From assembly GCF_002943425.1 (NCBI RefSeq), contig NZ_PTRA01000007.1, positions 1 to 64,000 on the forward strand: DNA of 64,000 nt, in the 5' to 3' direction. Origin of the DNA: Siphonobacter curvatus. Its GTDB lineage: Bacteria > Bacteroidota > Bacteroidia > Cytophagales > Spirosomataceae. The notes under the pieces are model-generated. The model saw only the letters and a list, made by a program, of their open reading frames with translations. It was not told where the DNA came from and ran no database searches. The position numbers and the translations under genes were made by a program. The first letter of the stretch is position 1. Each line of letters starts with the position of its first letter. Of the stretch, positions 7,167 through 17,152 are shown piece after piece.

Positions 7167-8879
7167 TTAGTGGACTTTGGCAGGCAGTTCCGCTTCCGTG
7201 GCTGAGAAAGTAATTTTCCGCGAAGCTTGCCAGGGAATGAGTGCTCCGAGTAAGACGACCACCGCAATACCTGCCGTAATGCCCGCTCCGGAAGGTGTCA
7301 GCAAGCTAAGTATGCCTAGCATCAGGGCCACAAAAACGAGTGATCCGGCAATGACCTGGAGACCAAACTGATTTTGTTTTTTGATTTCGTAGGACTCTTC
7401 CTCGGCCTGAGCTTCGGCTTTTTTGGCGGATCGGGTACGTAGATACCCCTCGTATTCCTCCGCAATCCATCCTTTCGAACGGGCGTAGAGTTCGTACGTC
7501 AGTAATAGCAATAGCGGCAGACCAATGCCGATGATGGTTTCAGCCCCACGGGAAAGTTTGTAAGAAAAGAGCGTCGGCGACAATACCTTGAAGTACAGAT
7601 TGACAAGCAATCCGATGATGGTAATCCAGAACGTCGTCTTCCCATTGATGCGTTTGGAAAACAGGGCCCAAAGCGGCGGAGCCAGTAAGGGGCCGCCCGA
7701 AATGGCAGATATACTCAATACTACTTCGACAATTCCTCCCGCCGCGGGAACCAGCAAGGCAATGATAATCATTCCGATGCCGAAACCCCAGGACGAAAGC
7801 CGGGCCACGCGAATAAGCTTCTCGTCGGAAGCCTGTGGATTGATAAAGCCCTTGTAAATGTCGTTGGTGAATACGGCGGAGACGACATTAAGCGTCGTAT
7901 TGGCACTGGCGGACGTAGAGAAGTACATGCCCGTCAGCATCAATCCCAGCAGTCCCGGTGGCAATACGAGTTTGCAAATCATCAGATAGGCGTTCTCCGT
8001 ATCCAAGCCCGAAAGTGTAGGATTAATCGACTGGTAGATCATGGGTGGCAACATCCAGATCATGGGACTGACCAGATACAAAGCCGCAAATAGAAAGGCA
8101 ACTTTCCGGGCCGATTTAGGCGAATCGACACTGGTATACCGCTGCACAAACGTCCAATTTCCCCCGATGTAGGCAATGTGATAAAACACGAAAGCCATCA
8201 CAAAACCAAAGGTGTACTCGCCGTGCAGGAAATTAAAAAAATCGTCGGGTACCTTTTGGGTGAATGTATCGAAGCCGCCCGCTTTCTCCAGCGACAAGGG
8301 TAAGAGAATAAATACGGCCGCCGTCAGAATGACAAACTGAAGAATATCGGTAACCATGACCGCCCAGAGTCCCCCTACCGCCGTATAGGCAATCATGAAA
8401 ATGCCCAGTACAATGGTGCATTCCACCAGGGGGAATCCCAGAGATACGCTTACTAATTTGGCTACGGGATAGAGTACGGAGCCTTTAATAAAAAGCGATA
8501 CGAGCGTAAAAATGCCGATGTAGGTTTTCTGTACCCGCTCCCCCAGTCGTTCCCGGATGAACTCAGCAGCCGTTAGATTGCCGGTAGCTTTCCAACGAGG
8601 AGCCAGAAATAAACCTGTCACCAGAGCTCCGATGCACATCGTCCACTGAATCGTGATCGCTACCCAACCGTGTTTGTAGGCAATCGAACCCCAGGCTACG
8701 AACGTACCCGCCGAGAAAAAAGACATGAACAGCGATAGCCCCCCAATGAACCAGGGTACGGCTTCGCCACCGGCAAAGAACGATTTCAGGTTACGACCCG
8801 TCCGGGCAAAGAGCAGACCGATGGCCAGTACAAAGGCAGAAAAAACAAAAATGACGGTGGTATCAATGACAGAGTTCAT
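7167..8879 (-). CDS. Sodium/solute symporter (SSS family)
   Basis: This is an inner-membrane Na+-coupled uptake carrier of the SSS family (LeuT fold), with roughly 13-14 hydrophobic segments over 570 residues. The first helix is VIFVFSAFVLAIGLLFA. Family features include FFAGGEAVPWFIGGLSLFMSFFSAGTF in pieces near residues 34-60, and an acidic/basic cytoplasmic loop around residues 470-500 (RSAKKAEAQAEEES). Its place between the acetylesterase and GH2 genes suggests that it imports the monosaccharide or uronic acid released in the periplasm. SSS members of this kind in Bacteroidota sugar loci are often annotated as sialic acid or galactose carriers; specificity here is unknown. Confidence 0.9.
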   Translation of the reverse strand: MNSVIDTTVIFVFSAFVLAIGLLFARTGRNLKSFFAGGEAVPWFIGGLSLFMSFFSAGTFVAWGSIAYKHGWVAITIQWTMCIGALVTGLFLAPRWKATGNLTAAEFIRERLGERVQKTYIGIFTLVSLFIKGSVLYPVAKLVSVSLGFPLVECTIVLGIFMIAYTAVGGLWAVMVTDILQFVILTAAVFILLPLSLEKAGGFDTFTQKVPDDFFNFLHGEYTFGFVMAFVFYHIAYIGGNWTFVQRYTSVDSPKSARKVAFLFAALYLVSPMIWMLPPMIYQSINPTLSGLDTENAYLMICKLVLPPGLLGLMLTGMYFSTSASANTTLNVVSAVFTNDIYKGFINPQASDEKLIRVARLSSWGFGIGMIIIALLVPAAGGIVEVVLSISAISGGPLLAPPLWALFSKRINGKTTFWITIIGLLVNLYFKVLSPTLFSYKLSRGAETIIGIGLPLLLLLTYELYARSKGWIAEEYEGYLRTRSAKKAEAQAEEESYEIKKQNQFGLQVIAGSLVFVALMLGILSLLTPSGAGITAGIAVVVLLGALIPWQASRKITFSATEAELPAKVH

Positions 8880-8914
8880 TGGTTCTTGAGATTGCCAGGT
8901 ACAAGACCAGGGGT

Positions 8915-9727
8915 TCAGTTGTTCAGGGTTACGATGCGTTCGGCAACGGTTTTCCCAATATCATTCAGGGCTTGCTGGTTGTAATGCACAAAGTCCTTCA
9001 TCCAGTGTTTCTTTGCAAAATGCTCGGCCTGTTCGTATACGACGAAGACCTGAGTCAATCGCCGGGCCACGTTTCGCTGGGCCTGCCGAACGGCGGTGTT
9101 CCCGATGGGTTCGCGGCCCTGCTGATTGCCCGTCAACACGAGGTAAAAAGGGACTACGGCCCCTAAGCCGTTTCGAAACCGTCCGATCAACCCTTCCAGA
9201 GCCCCTTCGTAGGCTTCCGCCGTTAACTGCTGATCGAAAATTGCATTGGCATCGCGTTCGCCCTGGATCCAGATGATGCCCTGGATGGGAGTCCCCACTT
9301 TTGCTTCCGCCCGATGGATCTTCTCCAGAGCGTTAGCCAGTAAGGGCTTATGACCCTCGGCAGCCCAGGTACCCAGTTCATTCAACTCGGCTTTCTGATG
9401 AGCCGAACTGCCCCCGCGTGCGGCGGCTACGAGGATGACTTGCTGGCCCGTTAATTCCTGGTACCGCTGAGCGAAAGCGGGCCAGGCACTGCCCGTATTG
9501 GCCGCCTGAAATTCCAGAGCGTTCTCACCCACGGGATCCCGAAGGGCTACCAATGAGTCGCTTTGGTAGCGGTACTCCAGGGCTCCTGTTACCCGGACGG
9601 ATTGTTCGGCGTTGCCTTGCCCGACGGCGTTGCTTTGTCCCGCTACGACAAAGAGGGCTTTGGTCTGTGCAACCGCCGGGAGTACGTATCCCAAGCTCAT
9701 CGTCAGCAAGAGTAGGATCGTTTTCAT
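8915..9727 (-). CDS. SGNH-type carbohydrate acetylesterase
   Basis: This belongs to the sialate O-acetylesterase-like SGNH superfamily (SASA domain, CE6-like). Residues 1-20 form a signal peptide, so the enzyme is periplasmic. The nucleophile is Ser32 in VVAGQSNAVGQGN, block III is the GERD segment (Glu157-Asp159) in IIWIQGERDAN, and the catalytic His is probably His248 in DFVHYN. It should remove acetyl groups from a polysaccharide or oligosaccharide before glycosidases act. Its start overlaps the stop of the upstream gene by four bases (ATGA), so the two are translationally coupled. CE6-type acetylxylan esterase is an alternative to sialate esterase; sialic-acid genes are not otherwise present here. 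Confidence 0.85.
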   Translation of the reverse strand: MKTILLLLTMSLGYVLPAVAQTKALFVVAGQSNAVGQGNAEQSVRVTGALEYRYQSDSLVALRDPVGENALEFQAANTGSAWPAFAQRYQELTGQQVILVAAARGGSSAHQKAELNELGTWAAEGHKPLLANALEKIHRAEAKVGTPIQGIIWIQGERDANAIFDQQLTAEAYEGALEGLIGRFRNGLGAVVPFYLVLTGNQQGREPIGNTAVRQAQRNVARRLTQVFVVYEQAEHFAKKHWMKDFVHYNQQALNDIGKTVAERIVTLNN

Positions 9728-12288
9728 GGCAGATCAATGGCTAGTACCTCCACGCCAAAACCCGGTAGTTCGTAGGCCGTACCCGCCGCTTTACCAGTAG
9801 TTAAACTCCGCAGCGTTTTCGCTCGGGTACCCGCCGGCATGGATTCAGTCGATAGGTTGAGGTTGAAGGTGGTGGCTTGCTGACGATTATTGAGCAGGAT
9901 GACGTAGAGTCGATTCGCCGATTCGGATTTGGCCAAAATGTAATCAATCACCGGACTGCTCGGTTTTACCACACCTTCGCGAATGAATACACGGGCCTTA
10001 TCACCGTAAATCATGCCCGGTTCGAACCCGTAGGTCTGGTGCGGCCCTACTTTTGGCGTGACGAAACCACGGGGAAAGTGAACCTTCCCTTGCGTACGTA
10101 ATTCGGCTTCGGCCATCAGATAATCCGTGATCCAGCCTACTTGCCACCAGGCGTGGTGCGGATACGGGCCGGCTCCTTTATTCATTGCGTTCCAGTAGTA
10201 CGAAGCGACGCTGGTTTTCGCATCCACAAACGCATCGCGACCCAGGGCTCCGGCTCGGGCCATATCGGCAAACAAAGGTTCGTTGGTTAACTGGTAGAGG
10301 CGAATGAACATGCCCGCGTGACTGCATAACTGGATGGGTCCGTGCCGCACGGCTGAACCAAAAATACCGCCGTGTTCAAAGCTGAGTCCAGACTGGGCAA
10401 TCTCCCAATCTTCCCGTTTCACGCCATTCACTTCCTTCACCGTACGGTTTGGAATGGGATGCGTATAAATGGAACTGGTGTAGATTTTCGCGGCCGTCAG
10501 AGCAGCCTGCTTGTATTGCTCGGCTTTGGTCAGCTCGTATAAATCCAGTAAGGCCTGAGCAGATTGACCCGTAGCAAAGTCCGGGGCGTACCGGGCATCG
10601 CCGCAAACACCAAGAAACGAACCCGTTTCAATCGATTCTTTGATCAACCAGTCGGCTCCTTTCTGAGCAGCCGCCAGATACCTTGGCTCCCGCAGGATTC
10701 GGTACGCGACCAGTAAGCCGTAAAACGTAGGCCGAACGTCGGGAATGTCTTTAAACAATTCCTGATCCGTATGATGATCGTAGGCGACGGCCCAACTGCC
10801 ATTTGGTTTTTGGGTACGCAGCAGAAACTCGGCTCCAGCTTTTAGTTTTTCTTTCAGCTCAGTATTCGTAGGTTCGAAGAGTAACAGATTACCAATGTCC
10901 AGCATCGTATAATACGTTACGGCAATGGGTTCGACGACTTCCCCCCATTCTTCTACGAATTTCTTTGATTGAGCCAGGTAGTACTGCCCTTCGACGGCTC
11001 CCTTGAAAAAACCCGTATCCGTTTGCTGGGCCAATTTGAAATTCAGGGCATACGGCAATACCTTTTGGATCAGTTTCGGATCAGCCGTGGCCGTAGAGAG
11101 ATACCACATCGCTCCGTAATCGGCGTTTTTCATCGCATCCTTATTCGAACCTACTACACCTCCCAGATACGACTGAGCCCCGATTTGTAATCCTTTGTAG
11201 GATTCAACCCTCCACAGGGACGTCACCGGATCGGTCAGGTAGTGGTGCATGTTCTCCACCCGATTACTCAGGGCCTGGGTACTCTGCCGCAACGCCAGAC
11301 TTTCCTTAAACTGATAAATATCGTAGACGGCATGATTAATGGCCTTGAACCAATCGCCCGGCATCAGACTGTAGCGAAAGCCGTACTGAATCGTTTCGCC
11401 CGAAGCTAAGCCTGAGTTTGTTTCCCCTAACACGGGGTAATACAGCGTAGGGCTTAATTCCGACCGGCGGTTTTTGTGCGAGAGTCCGAGTAGCCAATCC
11501 GTTTGCGTACTGTGATCTTTTGCCCAGGGGTCGCGGCCCAGACCGGGGTCGGGAATGATGGAAAGCGTTACGCCGTTTTTCGTAGATACCAGCGGACACA
11601 AAGTACTCGCACAACGCTCGCGATACACCACGGGCAGTTCGGGCACGCCCATTCCATAGGCATACGCTTTAACGAAATCCTTTTGAATGGCTTTTCCCTG
11701 GAAGTACCCCGGCACCGTCGCCCAGGCTAGTTGCGATTCGCTTACGGTAGCCAGCGTAGGACTGGCTAATGAATAATATCCTTTTTGTTTCGCTTTCAGG
11801 GTTTGATGCACCTGCACATCCGTTGGGAAACGATCATCCAATTGCCAATCCGTGATAATGGTAGCCTGCGGGGTTTCCGCTTCAAGCCGTACCTGCCGGG
11901 GATTGATTTGCTGTCCTTTGCTAAACCGGAAATGTTCAGCCTGCCCAGCTGTATTCAGCGACACAGCGTTGATACTTTCCTTCCACTGCTCCTTTTGGTA
12001 ATGATAACTCGGCTCCGGAAACGTACCACCGGTACTCAACTGAAAGCTTCGGGCGGCCCCAGGATTCGGCTTTTCAGGGGCAAAAAGTAAGGTGCCTTCT
12101 CCCGAAGGATTAGCCAAAGCTTCCCAGTTTTTCCCTTTCTTGACGGCTAGACGCGTTAACTGCCACCCCCCCTGTTTCCGTTGCCACACCAATTCCAACT
12201 GCTCATTTTTCAAGGAAAGCGATTGCTGAGCCTGACTGCTTAGCCAACTCGTCATCACCCAGCAAACCAAAGCCATTAGATATTTCAT
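9724..12288 (-). CDS. Large secreted protein, probably (alpha/alpha)6-barrel carbohydrate-active
   Basis: I do not recognise a named family with certainty. From ATG 12288 the protein has 854 residues and a signal peptide (MKYLMALVCWVMTSWLSSQAQ split at about residue 20). A start at 12339 would add an unlikely leader. The first third is beta-rich, and from about residue 330 to 700 it shows helical-hairpin repeats with aromatic and acidic patches (GSWAVAYDHHTDQELF, CGDARYAPDFATGQSAQALL, HAWWQVGWITDYL). Such patches are typical of six-hairpin glycosidases, lyases and epimerases. A small beta domain ends the protein. It is co-transcribed with the acetylesterase and SusCD1, so a role in backbone cleavage is plausible but unproven. 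Confidence 0.7.
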   Translation of the reverse strand: MKYLMALVCWVMTSWLSSQAQQSLSLKNEQLELVWQRKQGGWQLTRLAVKKGKNWEALANPSGEGTLLFAPEKPNPGAARSFQLSTGGTFPEPSYHYQKEQWKESINAVSLNTAGQAEHFRFSKGQQINPRQVRLEAETPQATIITDWQLDDRFPTDVQVHQTLKAKQKGYYSLASPTLATVSESQLAWATVPGYFQGKAIQKDFVKAYAYGMGVPELPVVYRERCASTLCPLVSTKNGVTLSIIPDPGLGRDPWAKDHSTQTDWLLGLSHKNRRSELSPTLYYPVLGETNSGLASGETIQYGFRYSLMPGDWFKAINHAVYDIYQFKESLALRQSTQALSNRVENMHHYLTDPVTSLWRVESYKGLQIGAQSYLGGVVGSNKDAMKNADYGAMWYLSTATADPKLIQKVLPYALNFKLAQQTDTGFFKGAVEGQYYLAQSKKFVEEWGEVVEPIAVTYYTMLDIGNLLLFEPTNTELKEKLKAGAEFLLRTQKPNGSWAVAYDHHTDQELFKDIPDVRPTFYGLLVAYRILREPRYLAAAQKGADWLIKESIETGSFLGVCGDARYAPDFATGQSAQALLDLYELTKAEQYKQAALTAAKIYTSSIYTHPIPNRTVKEVNGVKREDWEIAQSGLSFEHGGIFGSAVRHGPIQLCSHAGMFIRLYQLTNEPLFADMARAGALGRDAFVDAKTSVASYYWNAMNKGAGPYPHHAWWQVGWITDYLMAEAELRTQGKVHFPRGFVTPKVGPHQTYGFEPGMIYGDKARVFIREGVVKPSSPVIDYILAKSESANRLYVILLNNRQQATTFNLNLSTESMPAGTRAKTLRSLTTGKAAGTAYELPGFGVEVLAIDLP

Positions 12289-12351
12289 GCGTTCGTTGTT
12301 CCTGATTTCGGTTGAATAGATGGCCAACCACCTGTTCAACCCTATCGTTCT

Positions 12352-13824
12352 TTATTGCCAATCCGGATTCTGCACCAATTGCGGATTCGCGTTGATTTCG
12401 TCCTGCGGAATGGGGAAATACCGATTCCGGGCCTGAGGGTTTCGGGTAGGATAGACGTTATTGACGGCTTTAGTAACCACCGACATAAAGGTATTGGTGC
12501 GGGTCAGGTCGTACCAGCGATCGCCCTCGGCAAAGAATTCCCAGGCCCGTTCCTGCAGGATGGCTTCTATAAAAGCGTCCTTACTCAGACCCGCTGGTAC
12601 ATCCTCGAGTCCGGCCCGTTTCCGAATTTGATTGAGGTAACTGTACGCGACGGCGGTGGCTCCATTCTGCCGGGCTTCCGCTTCCGCCGCAATTAGAATG
12701 ACATCGGCGTAGCGGAAAATGGGAATATTCACCGCGTATACGTTTCCGTTGGAATTGGGGTCACGGTATTTTTTCACCAGTACCCCCTGCGTCGTCACGG
12801 GCGTAATGCTGCGTTGCGGCACGATGTTTCCGTTGTTGGCAATGTAGGTAGTATCCAGCAACTGGCGACGCTTGTCTTTCGGGTTGAACGAAGTATAGAA
12901 GGACTGATAAGCGAAGGCGGAACCGTACGAGACGCGTCCGTACTCTTTTCCATTACTGTTGGCCGGACCGTACAATGATCCGATCTGAGAGGTCTGCCCC
13001 GGCTGAAAACTCTCGCTTTCAAAGGCCCACATATTTTCTACGCGAGCCTGATCCTCTTTCGTCACATCGTATACATCCAGTACATTCGTTAACAGTATGT
13101 GTTTGCCTCCATTGATTACTTCCTGGGCTTTGGCCAAAGACGTAGCCCAGTCTTCGTTGTACAGGGCCGCTTTCGCGTACAGAGCCAGAGCCGTTTCTTT
13201 GGAGGCTCGTCCCTTCACGAGCGAAGCGGAATAGGAAGGCAGACGTTTGACCGCCTCATCTAGGTCTTTATAGATTTGCTGGTATACTTCGGCTCGGGTG
13301 CTTTTTGCCTGATAGGCTTCGGTCAAATTCGTACTGGCCTTCGTCTTTACAATGATATCGCCAAAGTTTTTAGTCAGCATCCAGTGATAGAAGGCCCGCA
13401 AGTAATAGGCTTCTCCCAGAATTTCCTCCCGGCGTTGCGTATTCATCGTAATGGCGGGCACCCGATCGAGTACCCAGTTGGCTTTTTCGATCCCACTGTA
13501 GGCCCGCCAGATTTGCAACGGCGATTCATTGGTTCGGTCAAAGCTTTTAGCCGCCGAATATTGTTTGTCGTATGAGAACAACGTATACGTATCACGACCC
13601 ACCACGGGACGGGCGTATACCTGATCCGCACTAAAGTCACTGGCAATCAGGGGTGCAGGTCCACCATATAAAGCACCCAAGGTTCCATATACCGCGGTAA
13701 TGGCGGCTTCGGCATCTTCGGCCGTTTTATAAAAGTTATCCGTAAAAATGGAGGAATAAGGGGTTTCTTCTAGCTGACATCCGGCCATTAGCAGGGCGAT
13801 CAGTGGAATAAATATTTTTCTCAT
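12352..13824 (-). CDS. SusD/RagB-family outer-membrane lipoprotein (pair 1)
   Basis: SusD-like lipoproteins sit on the outer membrane as a lid over their SusC partner and bind oligosaccharides. The lipobox is LLMAGC with the lipidated Cys16. The N-terminal TPR-like helices (AEAAITAVYGTLGAL) and the typical C-terminal RagB segment are present (RYADVILIAAEAEARQ, then QERAWEFFAEGDRWYDLTR). Length (490) is normal. It follows susC1 by 13 bases and is followed by the six-hairpin-like gene after 63 bases, so it belongs to the first carbohydrate operon. Confidence 0.95.
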   Translation of the reverse strand: MRKIFIPLIALLMAGCQLEETPYSSIFTDNFYKTAEDAEAAITAVYGTLGALYGGPAPLIASDFSADQVYARPVVGRDTYTLFSYDKQYSAAKSFDRTNESPLQIWRAYSGIEKANWVLDRVPAITMNTQRREEILGEAYYLRAFYHWMLTKNFGDIIVKTKASTNLTEAYQAKSTRAEVYQQIYKDLDEAVKRLPSYSASLVKGRASKETALALYAKAALYNEDWATSLAKAQEVINGGKHILLTNVLDVYDVTKEDQARVENMWAFESESFQPGQTSQIGSLYGPANSNGKEYGRVSYGSAFAYQSFYTSFNPKDKRRQLLDTTYIANNGNIVPQRSITPVTTQGVLVKKYRDPNSNGNVYAVNIPIFRYADVILIAAEAEARQNGATAVAYSYLNQIRKRAGLEDVPAGLSKDAFIEAILQERAWEFFAEGDRWYDLTRTNTFMSVVTKAVNNVYPTRNPQARNRYFPIPQDEINANPQLVQNPDWQ

Positions 13825-13837
13825 AGAGGTCTAGCGA

Positions 13838-16800
13838 TCAAAAGGTTACCTGAATACCACCCAAAAAGGATTTGGCCGTTGGATAGACCATGTTATCAAT
13901 ACCAATCTGCGTGTTTGAATTGCCGAAGCTGTTTACTTCGGGATCGTAGCCACTGTAGTTGGTAAAGGTGAATAGATTGTTTCCGCTCACGTAAATACGG
14001 GCATTGCCGACGCCTTTGATTTTGGGCAGGTTATACCCGAGCGTAATGTTCTTGCAACGCAGAAAGGAGCCATCTTCCATGAATCGGTCGCTGATGGGCA
14101 GGCGTCCCCCCTGCAATACGCCCGGATATTCATTATTTGGATTGGTAGGCGTCCAGTGATTGGCCGTTTCGGCGAACAGATTTCGTCCGCCCAGTGGATT
14201 TTCAAACGTATAGCGGATGAGGTTATACACCTTATTTCCTTGTACACCCGAGAAAAGGGCACTCAAATCGAAATTTTTGTAGTGTACGTCCGTTGAAAAG
14301 CCGTAGATAAACTTTGGATTCGCTTCGCCGGTAATGGTTCGATCCTCATCCGTAATCGCTCCATCGCCATTGAGATCCTTGACTTTCGTTCCTCCGACAC
14401 GAATATCGTTACCCTTGGGAAGCGATTCTCCGTTTTGGTAAATGCCATCAAAAATGAAGGTTTTAAACAAGCCTAACGAACGACCCACTTGCAGGACCGT
14501 ATAGTTAGAGACGACGTATTCCTGAATACCGCCACCCAGGGAAAGTAATTTGTTTCGATTGACCGTTGTATTAGCAGAGACATTCCACTTAACGGGCCCG
14601 TCCAGAATGCGTCCGTTGATAGCCAGTTCGATGCCCTTATTTTCCAGCGAAGCGAAATTTCCGGTGATGGTGGTGTAGCCCGAAGAAAGCGGCAACTGTT
14701 GGACGAACAGTAGATCATTGGTCCGCTTGTGGTACACATCCATAATAAAGCTCAAGCGGTTGTTCAATACGCTCAAATCAAAACCCAGGTTAAGTTGCGT
14801 GGATTTCTCCCACTTCAAATCGGGGTTTGGAATGCCCGTGGGATTGATACCTGTAGCCAGCACGTGATCAAAAATGTAGTTACTGCCCGAGCTAACCAGG
14901 GCAAGCGATTGGTACGGGTCAATGGCCCCGGCATTTCCGGTCATACCGTAACTTCCCCGCAATTTTAAATCAGAAAGCCAGGATACACTTTTCAGGAAAG
15001 GTTCTTCGATGATTCGCCAACCCGCCGATACCGCGGGAAAGAATCCGTATTTGTTGTTATTACCAAACTTACTGGCTCCATCCGCCCGGGCCGTTAAATC
15101 CAGAAAATATTTGTCTTTGTACCCATAATTGATCCGGCCCATGTAGGAGTCCAGTCGACTTTTGCTACGACCACTGGTTACGGTTCGATCCGTAGCCAGT
15201 TGCACCGCTTCGTTAAGCGTAGCATCGTTGGGAAACTTGGAAGCGGAGATGTTATTGTAATTGTTGTCGTCCTTTTGCGTAGCAAATAAACCCGTAAACT
15301 TCAGGGAGTGGTTTTCACCAATTTTCGTCACATACGTCAACACGCTTTCGTGTAACAAGCCCGTGAAGTTCGAATTATTTTTACTGGCACTTCCACCACC
15401 GGACACTAATTCAACCTGACTCTGGATGAACCGGGGGCGGTACACATCTCCCAGACTACTCATTAAATTCACATTCAAGGAAGCCCGGTAACTTAACCCT
15501 TTCGCAATACTAAAATCCGCGTAGATATTGGCAATGGTCCGGCGTTCTGTGTTGCGGTTGAGGATGGAAGCCAGTCCTAATGGATTAGCGACTTCGCGGT
15601 ATCGCTGGTTGAACTGATCGCCGAAGGGATATACGGTTCCGTCCTCCCGGTAGGGTACCAAGGTTGGCGGAGCCCCAATCGCTGCGGCTAGCAGGTTGGA
15701 ACTCGAGGCTCCATCCAGTCCTCCCCCTACGGACGGCACCCGGTTATTGACCGAATACACCCCGAGGATGCTCGTACCTACCTTGAGCACTTTATTGACC
15801 CGGTGATCTAGGTTCAACCGGAAGGAGTAGCGAGTGAAATCCGAATTAATCAAGATACCATCCTGCTTGAAGTAGTTACCGGAAAGCGATAACTGCGTTT
15901 TTTCCGAACCGCCCATAATCGAGATTTGATGATTCTGCATGGCAGCCTGACGGAAAATCAGATTCTGCCAGTTCGTACCTTCACCGAGGGACGCCGGATC
16001 GGCGTATACGTTCGTTTTAAATATTTCATTTTCCAGTTGGGCAAACTGACTGGCATTCAAGGCCGCTAGCTTTTTGGTGGTTTCCTGCACCCCGTAATAT
16101 CCTTCGTAGGTAACCGTCGAGACACCCGCTTTACCGCGTTTGGTGGTGATGAGTACCACACCATTGGCAGCCCGGGCTCCGTAAATAGCCGTGGCTGAAG
16201 CATCTTTCAGTACTTCCACCGACTCAATGTCATTAGGGTTGATCTGGGAAAGCGGACTTAGACTGTTGGCATCACCACCGTTGGAAAACTGAATGCCGTC
16301 GATGACGTATAGGGGCTCGGAAGATCCGTTGATGGAATTCGTACCCCGAATCCGAACGCTGATGTTACCACCCGGGGCCGCCGAGTTTTGCGTCACCTGC
16401 ATCCCGGCTACCCGAGCCTGTAAGCCCTGGGCGACGTTCGCCACCGGTGTTTGCAGGATTTCAGCGGCTTTGACGGAAACAATAGAGCCCGTGGTTTCAA
16501 CTTTTCGCTGGGTGCCGTAGCCGACGACCACGACTTCATCCAAGCCTTTTTCATCGGCTTGCAGGACAACATCGATGACCGTTTTTCCACCCACGGTGAT
16601 TTCCTGACTAACGTAACCCACCGAAGAAAAAACCAGCGTTGCTTCCGCGGGTACATTACTCAGGGTATACATCCCTTCTGCGTTGGTGTTGGTACCCCGG
16701 GTTGTGCCTTTAATGGCTACACTGACACCGGGAATCCCACCTTCATTGCCGGCGGTAACCTTACCCCGAAGGCTGAGCTGTTGGGCCTGGGCGACTCCGG

Positions 16801-16855
16801 GAGTCATCCAGGCCAAGCCCAGGATTACGAAACAGGTACGTAAGAATAATTGCAT
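13838..16855 (-). CDS. SusC/RagA-family TonB-dependent transporter (pair 1)
   Basis: This is an outer-membrane TonB-dependent oligosaccharide channel. After a signal peptide (MQLFLRTCFVILGLAWM, cleaved near AQAQQ) come the carboxypeptidase-regulatory-like domain (about 25-100), the plug with the SusC signature VVVGYGTQ, and a 22-strand barrel ending in VTF. It has no STN domain, so it should not signal to an anti-sigma factor, in contrast to pair 2. I use ATG 16855 (1005 residues) since it gives a clean signal peptide; a frame from 16888 would add eleven residues. The divergent LacI-type regulator and an operator-like repeat lie upstream. Confidence 0.95.
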   Translation of the reverse strand: MQLFLRTCFVILGLAWMTPGVAQAQQLSLRGKVTAGNEGGIPGVSVAIKGTTRGTNTNAEGMYTLSNVPAEATLVFSSVGYVSQEITVGGKTVIDVVLQADEKGLDEVVVVGYGTQRKVETTGSIVSVKAAEILQTPVANVAQGLQARVAGMQVTQNSAAPGGNISVRIRGTNSINGSSEPLYVIDGIQFSNGGDANSLSPLSQINPNDIESVEVLKDASATAIYGARAANGVVLITTKRGKAGVSTVTYEGYYGVQETTKKLAALNASQFAQLENEIFKTNVYADPASLGEGTNWQNLIFRQAAMQNHQISIMGGSEKTQLSLSGNYFKQDGILINSDFTRYSFRLNLDHRVNKVLKVGTSILGVYSVNNRVPSVGGGLDGASSSNLLAAAIGAPPTLVPYREDGTVYPFGDQFNQRYREVANPLGLASILNRNTERRTIANIYADFSIAKGLSYRASLNVNLMSSLGDVYRPRFIQSQVELVSGGGSASKNNSNFTGLLHESVLTYVTKIGENHSLKFTGLFATQKDDNNYNNISASKFPNDATLNEAVQLATDRTVTSGRSKSRLDSYMGRINYGYKDKYFLDLTARADGASKFGNNNKYGFFPAVSAGWRIIEEPFLKSVSWLSDLKLRGSYGMTGNAGAIDPYQSLALVSSGSNYIFDHVLATGINPTGIPNPDLKWEKSTQLNLGFDLSVLNNRLSFIMDVYHKRTNDLLFVQQLPLSSGYTTITGNFASLENKGIELAINGRILDGPVKWNVSANTTVNRNKLLSLGGGIQEYVVSNYTVLQVGRSLGLFKTFIFDGIYQNGESLPKGNDIRVGGTKVKDLNGDGAITDEDRTITGEANPKFIYGFSTDVHYKNFDLSALFSGVQGNKVYNLIRYTFENPLGGRNLFAETANHWTPTNPNNEYPGVLQGGRLPISDRFMEDGSFLRCKNITLGYNLPKIKGVGNARIYVSGNNLFTFTNYSGYDPEVNSFGNSNTQIGIDNMVYPTAKSFLGGIQVTF

Positions 16856-17006
16856 AGATTCAGAGGTTAATATCTTATAATAATACAATTTAACAAAGAG
16901 AAAGCTTTTGAATAGCGCTGAGCCGTACGAGAGCTTGAATGCTGGAACCTACTGTGTTTTATACTAAAAACAATATAAATAGTTAAATAAAAGCCTTAAA
17001 AACTAC

Positions 17007-17032
17007 CGGGAATGTTCCCGAAAATGTTCCCG
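17007..17032. promoter_or_regulatory. Operator-like inverted and direct repeat between susC1 and the LacI gene
   Basis: CGGGAA-TG-TTCCCG (17007-17020) is a 14-bp inverted repeat with 6-bp arms. Its right side, AATGTTCCCG (17011-17020), is repeated exactly at 17023-17032, a 12-bp spacing. The site is in the 297-base divergent intergenic region, 121 bases before the regulator gene and about 150 before susC1. It is the best candidate binding site for the LacI-type protein; no protein contact data can be read from the sequence. Confidence 0.55.
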
Positions 17033-17152
17033 ATAGGTACATTTAAGAAAAATAAGTATCTTGAAGACGCTTTAGTGAATCAATCTGGAAGGTTGGTACA
17101 GAGACGCACCACCAAAGGACTTTATTAATAAAATACAATTTTAGCTATTACT

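Noticed and set aside
8915-9727. Sialic acid catabolism as the role of the locus, from the sialate-esterase-like gene
   Set aside because: No neuraminidase, NanA-type lyase or NanE-type epimerase is present in the window; the SGNH fold also serves other acetylated glycans.
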